Below, in pieces: positions 61,569 to 64,000 of a stretch of DNA of 64,000 bases. The notes beneath the pieces are model-generated. The model had not been told where the DNA came from, searched no databases, and saw only the letters and a list, made by a program, of their open reading frames with translations. Numbering within the stretch: position 1 is the first letter of the stretch; each line of letters begins with the position of its first letter. The position numbers and the translations under genes are program-made. Origin of the DNA: Amycolatopsis mediterranei (GTDB lineage Bacteria; Actinomycetota; Actinomycetes; Mycobacteriales; Pseudonocardiaceae); the NCBI RefSeq assembly GCF_026017845.1, contig NZ_CP100416.1, positions 3,261,962-3,325,961 of the forward strand, read 5' to 3'.

Positions 61569-62414
61569 GTGCCGATCTTCTCCGCGCCGGACGGAACCGC
61601 GCTCGCCGTCCACCTCTGGGGGTCGGGCGCCGGGCCACCGGTGGTCTGCCTGCCCGGCGGCCCGATGCGGGCCGGCGGCTACCTCGGGGATCTCGGCGGC
61701 CTGTCCACCCGGCGCCGCCTCGCCGTGCTGGACCTCCGGGGCACCGGCGACTCGGAAGAGCCCGCCGACCCCGCCACCTACCGGTGCGACCGCCAGGTCG
61801 AGGACGTCGAGGCGCTGCGCAAGCACCTCGGCCTCGAACGCTTCGACCTGCTCGGACACTCGGCCGGGGCGAGCCTGGCCGTCCGGTACGCGGCCCGGTA
61901 CCCGCGGCGCCTGAGCCGGCTCGCGTTGATCGCGCCGAGCCCGCGTGCCGTCGGCTTCGACGTTTCGCCGGGGGAAAGGCGGCGGATCATGGCCCGGCGG
62001 TCCGGCGCTCCCTGGTTCGCCGCCGCGGCCGCCGCCTACGAATCGATCGCCGCGAAGAAGGCGACCAGTGCGGACTGGGCCGCCTTCGCGCCGCTGTACT
62101 ACGGCCGCTGGGATGCCGCGGCCCGGCAGCACCAGGCCGGCGAACCAGGCCAGCGCAACGGGGTGGCCGCCCGGATCTACAACTCCGCCGGCGCCTTCGA
62201 GCCCGAGACGACCCGGGCCGCGCTCGGCGCCGTCACCGCTCCGGTGCTGGTGCTGGCCGGCGAACTGGACTGGATCGCCGGCCCGGCGGTTGCGGACCGC
62301 TTCGCCGCGCTGTTCCCGGACGGCCGCGCCGTCGTCCTGCCCGGCGCCGTGCACTACCCGTGGCTGGACGACGCGCCGGCTTTCCGGTCAGCCGTGGGCG
62401 GTTTCCTGGCCTGA
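61569..62414 (+). CDS. alpha/beta hydrolase (prolyl-iminopeptidase-like)
   Basis: A 281-residue hydrolase: LPGGPMRAGGYLGDLGGL is the oxyanion region (PGGP, like prolyl aminopeptidases), VLDLRGTGDSEEP, and the nucleophile elbow GHSAGASLAVRYAARYP. The catalytic Asp lies in LAGELDWIAGP and the His in GAVHYPWLDD. GTG 61569 has GGGGA directly upstream. It overlaps the convergent pirin gene by 27 bp. Confidence 0.9.
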   Translation: MPIFSAPDGTALAVHLWGSGAGPPVVCLPGGPMRAGGYLGDLGGLSTRRRLAVLDLRGTGDSEEPADPATYRCDRQVEDVEALRKHLGLERFDLLGHSAGASLAVRYAARYPRRLSRLALIAPSPRAVGFDVSPGERRRIMARRSGAPWFAAAAAAYESIAAKKATSADWAAFAPLYYGRWDAAARQHQAGEPGQRNGVAARIYNSAGAFEPETTRAALGAVTAPVLVLAGELDWIAGPAVADRFAALFPDGRAVVLPGAVHYPWLDDAPAFRSAVGGFLA

Positions 62415-63392
62415 GCCAGGGTTGCGGCGGGGTTTGATGCGGACCGCGGGCAGCGCGGGAGCGGGCAGGCGCTCGCCCGCATAGCCCGTGACGCTGCCGA
62501 ACTGGTCCGACCCGGCTTCCCACGCTTCGCGGAACGCGGCGATCTCTTCGTGGGTGCGGCCGACGAAGTTCCACCACATCAGGATTTCTTCGTCGAACGG
62601 GGTGCCGCCCAGCAGCAGGAACCGGGCCGGTTCGGTGCCGCGGTTGCTCAAGGTCAGCGACCGCACCCCGGTGCCGACGTAGCCCAGCTCCGTGGCCCGG
62701 ACACGGGTCCCGGCCACGACGACGTCGCCGGTGTCGGCCAGGACGCCGTGCTCGAAGCCGGGGTCCACGCCGAGCGACATGTGGGCGTCCGGTCCCAGCA
62801 CGACTTCCGCGCCCAGCAGCGGGGTGAACGTCGGGATCGGCGACGTCCGGCCGGCCAGCGAGCCGAGGAACACGCGGATCTCCGCGCCTTCGATCCGGTT
62901 CACCGAAGGGACGTAGTGGTCGAACGCCCGTGCCGTGTGCCGGTGCCGCTCGGGCAGGGCCACCCAGAGCTGGACGCCGTGCAGCGTCTTCGTGGCGGCG
63001 GTCGAGACTTCGGAGTGGCAGATGCCGTGCCCGCCGGTCATCAGGTTGAGTTCGCCGGGGCGGACCAGCGCGTGCGTGCCCAGGCTGTCGCGGTGTTCGA
63101 TCTCGCCGGAGAACAGCCAGCTGACGGTCTGCAGCCCGGTGTGCGGATGCGGCGCGACGTCCATCGCGCCGGGCCCGCTGACCGCATCGGGGCCGTAGTG
63201 GTCGGCGAAGCACCAGGCGCCGATCAGCGACCGCGACCGCTGCGGCAGGGTCCGCCGGACCCGCATGGCGCGCGGCCCGCCGAGCGGCACGGCGCGCGGA
63301 GCGAGCACCTCGACAAGGGGCCGATCAGGATCGGCGGCCGCGGGCCGATCGCCACAGGCGAGTTCGGCCGGGGCGGCCTCGGTGTTGCTCAT
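62388..63392 (-). CDS. pirin-family protein
   Basis: A 334-residue bicupin of the pirin family. The iron-binding site is in APHPHTGLQTVSWLFSGEIEHRDSLG and GGHGICHSEVS (three His and a Glu). C-terminal cupin: GYVGTGVRSLTLSNRGTEPARFLLLGGTPFDEEILMWWNFVGRT. Pirins act as quercetinase-like dioxygenases or redox cofactors. ATG 63392 is taken; no ribosome-binding site is obvious. Confidence 0.92.
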   Translation of the reverse strand: MSNTEAAPAELACGDRPAAADPDRPLVEVLAPRAVPLGGPRAMRVRRTLPQRSRSLIGAWCFADHYGPDAVSGPGAMDVAPHPHTGLQTVSWLFSGEIEHRDSLGTHALVRPGELNLMTGGHGICHSEVSTAATKTLHGVQLWVALPERHRHTARAFDHYVPSVNRIEGAEIRVFLGSLAGRTSPIPTFTPLLGAEVVLGPDAHMSLGVDPGFEHGVLADTGDVVVAGTRVRATELGYVGTGVRSLTLSNRGTEPARFLLLGGTPFDEEILMWWNFVGRTHEEIAAFREAWEAGSDQFGSVTGYAGERLPAPALPAVRIKPRRNPGSGQETAHG

Positions 63393-63481
63393 GCCCGCCA
63401 CGGTAGTCGCGATGCCCGCTGGGGCGCGGCTGGGCGGTGTCCCGGCAGCCCAGGCTGTCGAGCGCCATCGGCGCGCGGGGC

Positions 63482-63727
63482 GCCGATCCCCGTCCCGCCG
63501 GGCGTCGCCAGGCGGGATCTCGGCAGCCTGGTGGCTGGGCGCCCGCAGGTGTATCTCAGCGCAGCCGATCCCCGTCCCGTCGGGCGTCGATCGGCGGGTC
63601 CGGGCAGCTTGGTGATCGGGCCGCCCGCAGTCGCATCTCGGCGCAGCCGATCCGTCCCGCTGAGCGTCGATCGGCGGGATCCAGGCAACGGTCCACCCGC
63701 GGCCGCATCCCGCGCGCAGCCAACGCG
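63482..63727 (+). repeat. 82-bp degenerate tandem repeats in a gene-free stretch
   Basis: The 350-bp gap 63393-63742 holds no credible gene. Units opening with GCCGATCC-CGTCCCGC begin at 63482, 63564 and 63646, each followed by GGGCGTCGATCGGCGGG-like sequence, a GGGCAGC-TTGGTG-like part and a C-GCAGTCGCATCTC-GCGCA end. The period is 82 bp; a partial unit precedes it. The unit is unlike the repeats at 5.3 and 21.8 kb. Confidence 0.75.
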
Positions 63728-63742
63728 CCCACCACCGAGCCG

Positions 63743-64000
63743 CTAAGCCCCCACCGGCGCGAACCCCGCGGCCCGGCGCCCGATCCGGACCGCCGTCGCG
63801 GCAAACCGGCCGTAGACCGCGGCAAGCAACGCGAGCTCGACCGCGAAACCGGCCCCGCGCAACCCCTCCCGGCCGTCCGCCCACTCCCGCACTTCCCGCT
63901 CGGCCGCCCCCACGAGCGCCGCCGCGTCACCGAGCCCCGTCCCGTCCCCGCCGACCAGCACCTCGCGCAGGGCCCGCGCGGTGGCGGCCGCGTGGTCGCC
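63743..64000 (-). CDS. C-terminal part of an unrecognised protein (5' end outside window)
   Basis: The frame is open from the window edge to a stop at 63743-63745, giving 85 residues in good actinobacterial codon style, including REVREWADGREGLRGAGFAV and VYGRFAATAVRIGRRAAGF. A GTG at 63961 exists, but the frame is coding-like before it, so the gene probably starts beyond the window. No family is recognised; an alanine- and glycine-rich helical protein is all that can be said. Confidence 0.5.
   Translation of the reverse strand, partial: GDHAAATARALREVLVGGDGTGLGDAAALVGAAEREVREWADGREGLRGAGFAVELALLAAVYGRFAATAVRIGRRAAGFAPVGA

Overview
The window reads as chromosomal DNA of a high-GC actinobacterium, most likely in the Pseudonocardiales (Amycolatopsis-like). 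This is inferred from very high G+C at third codon positions, frequent GTG starts, and actinobacterial markers: a translational T-box on ileS, a SAM-IV riboswitch, a SigC-type ECF sigma factor, an Rv0909-like antitoxin protein and F420/LLM oxidoreductases. I saw no rRNA, tRNA, CRISPR array, phage or intact insertion sequence. The content is mostly housekeeping and accessory metabolism rather than a mobile island.

Layout. 1-12.7 kb: tail of a membrane protein, T-box-ileS, a penicillin-binding protein, a striking inverted array of 21-bp-spaced repeats, an ArsR regulator, a CPA1 antiporter, a SAM-IV riboswitch with a class V aminotransferase, a membrane-protein gene broken at a G7 run, then lspA-rluD and a repeat-bearing HTH protein. 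12.7-24 kb: a 2209-residue protein made of four tandem DUF885 metallopeptidase-like modules, fumarylacetoacetase, an LLM oxidoreductase behind a palindromic operator, a GC-rich repeat patch, a sortase-like protein whose catalytic Cys is Ser, and a Ppx/GppA phosphatase. 24-33.4 kb: a GH65 phosphorylase/beta-phosphoglucomutase operon, small regulators and enzymes including a MarR/PNPOx pair whose divergent start codons share one palindrome, a ROK regulator, and a carotenoid-oxygenase operon.

33.4-45.7 kb: PadR, a divergent SigC-like sigma factor and zinc-finger anti-sigma factor, a Tat-exported molybdenum hydroxylase pair, PucR, an LLM-cREC-TetR cluster, an SDR with YxxxR in place of YxxxK, an aldo/keto reductase, and a MoxR-VWA operon. 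45.7-56.3 kb: adenosine deaminase, RecQ, an SDR, two adjacent paralogous repeat-rich proteins sharing a C-terminal helical domain, DinB, SoxR with its operator and an FMN reductase target, and a two-component system coupled to a lipoprotein. 56.3-64 kb: PAP2 phosphatase, PLP decarboxylase, a trypsin-like protease remnant, a TPP enzyme divergent from GntR, an alpha/beta hydrolase, pirin, an 82-bp repeat patch and a partial gene.

Regulation is unusually legible. Many genes lack a Shine-Dalgarno sequence and instead have a -10-like hexamer 6-8 nt before the start codon, which suggests leaderless transcripts, and many divergent regulator/target pairs have clear inverted repeats between them. All functions are inferred from sequence reading; no database search was run.
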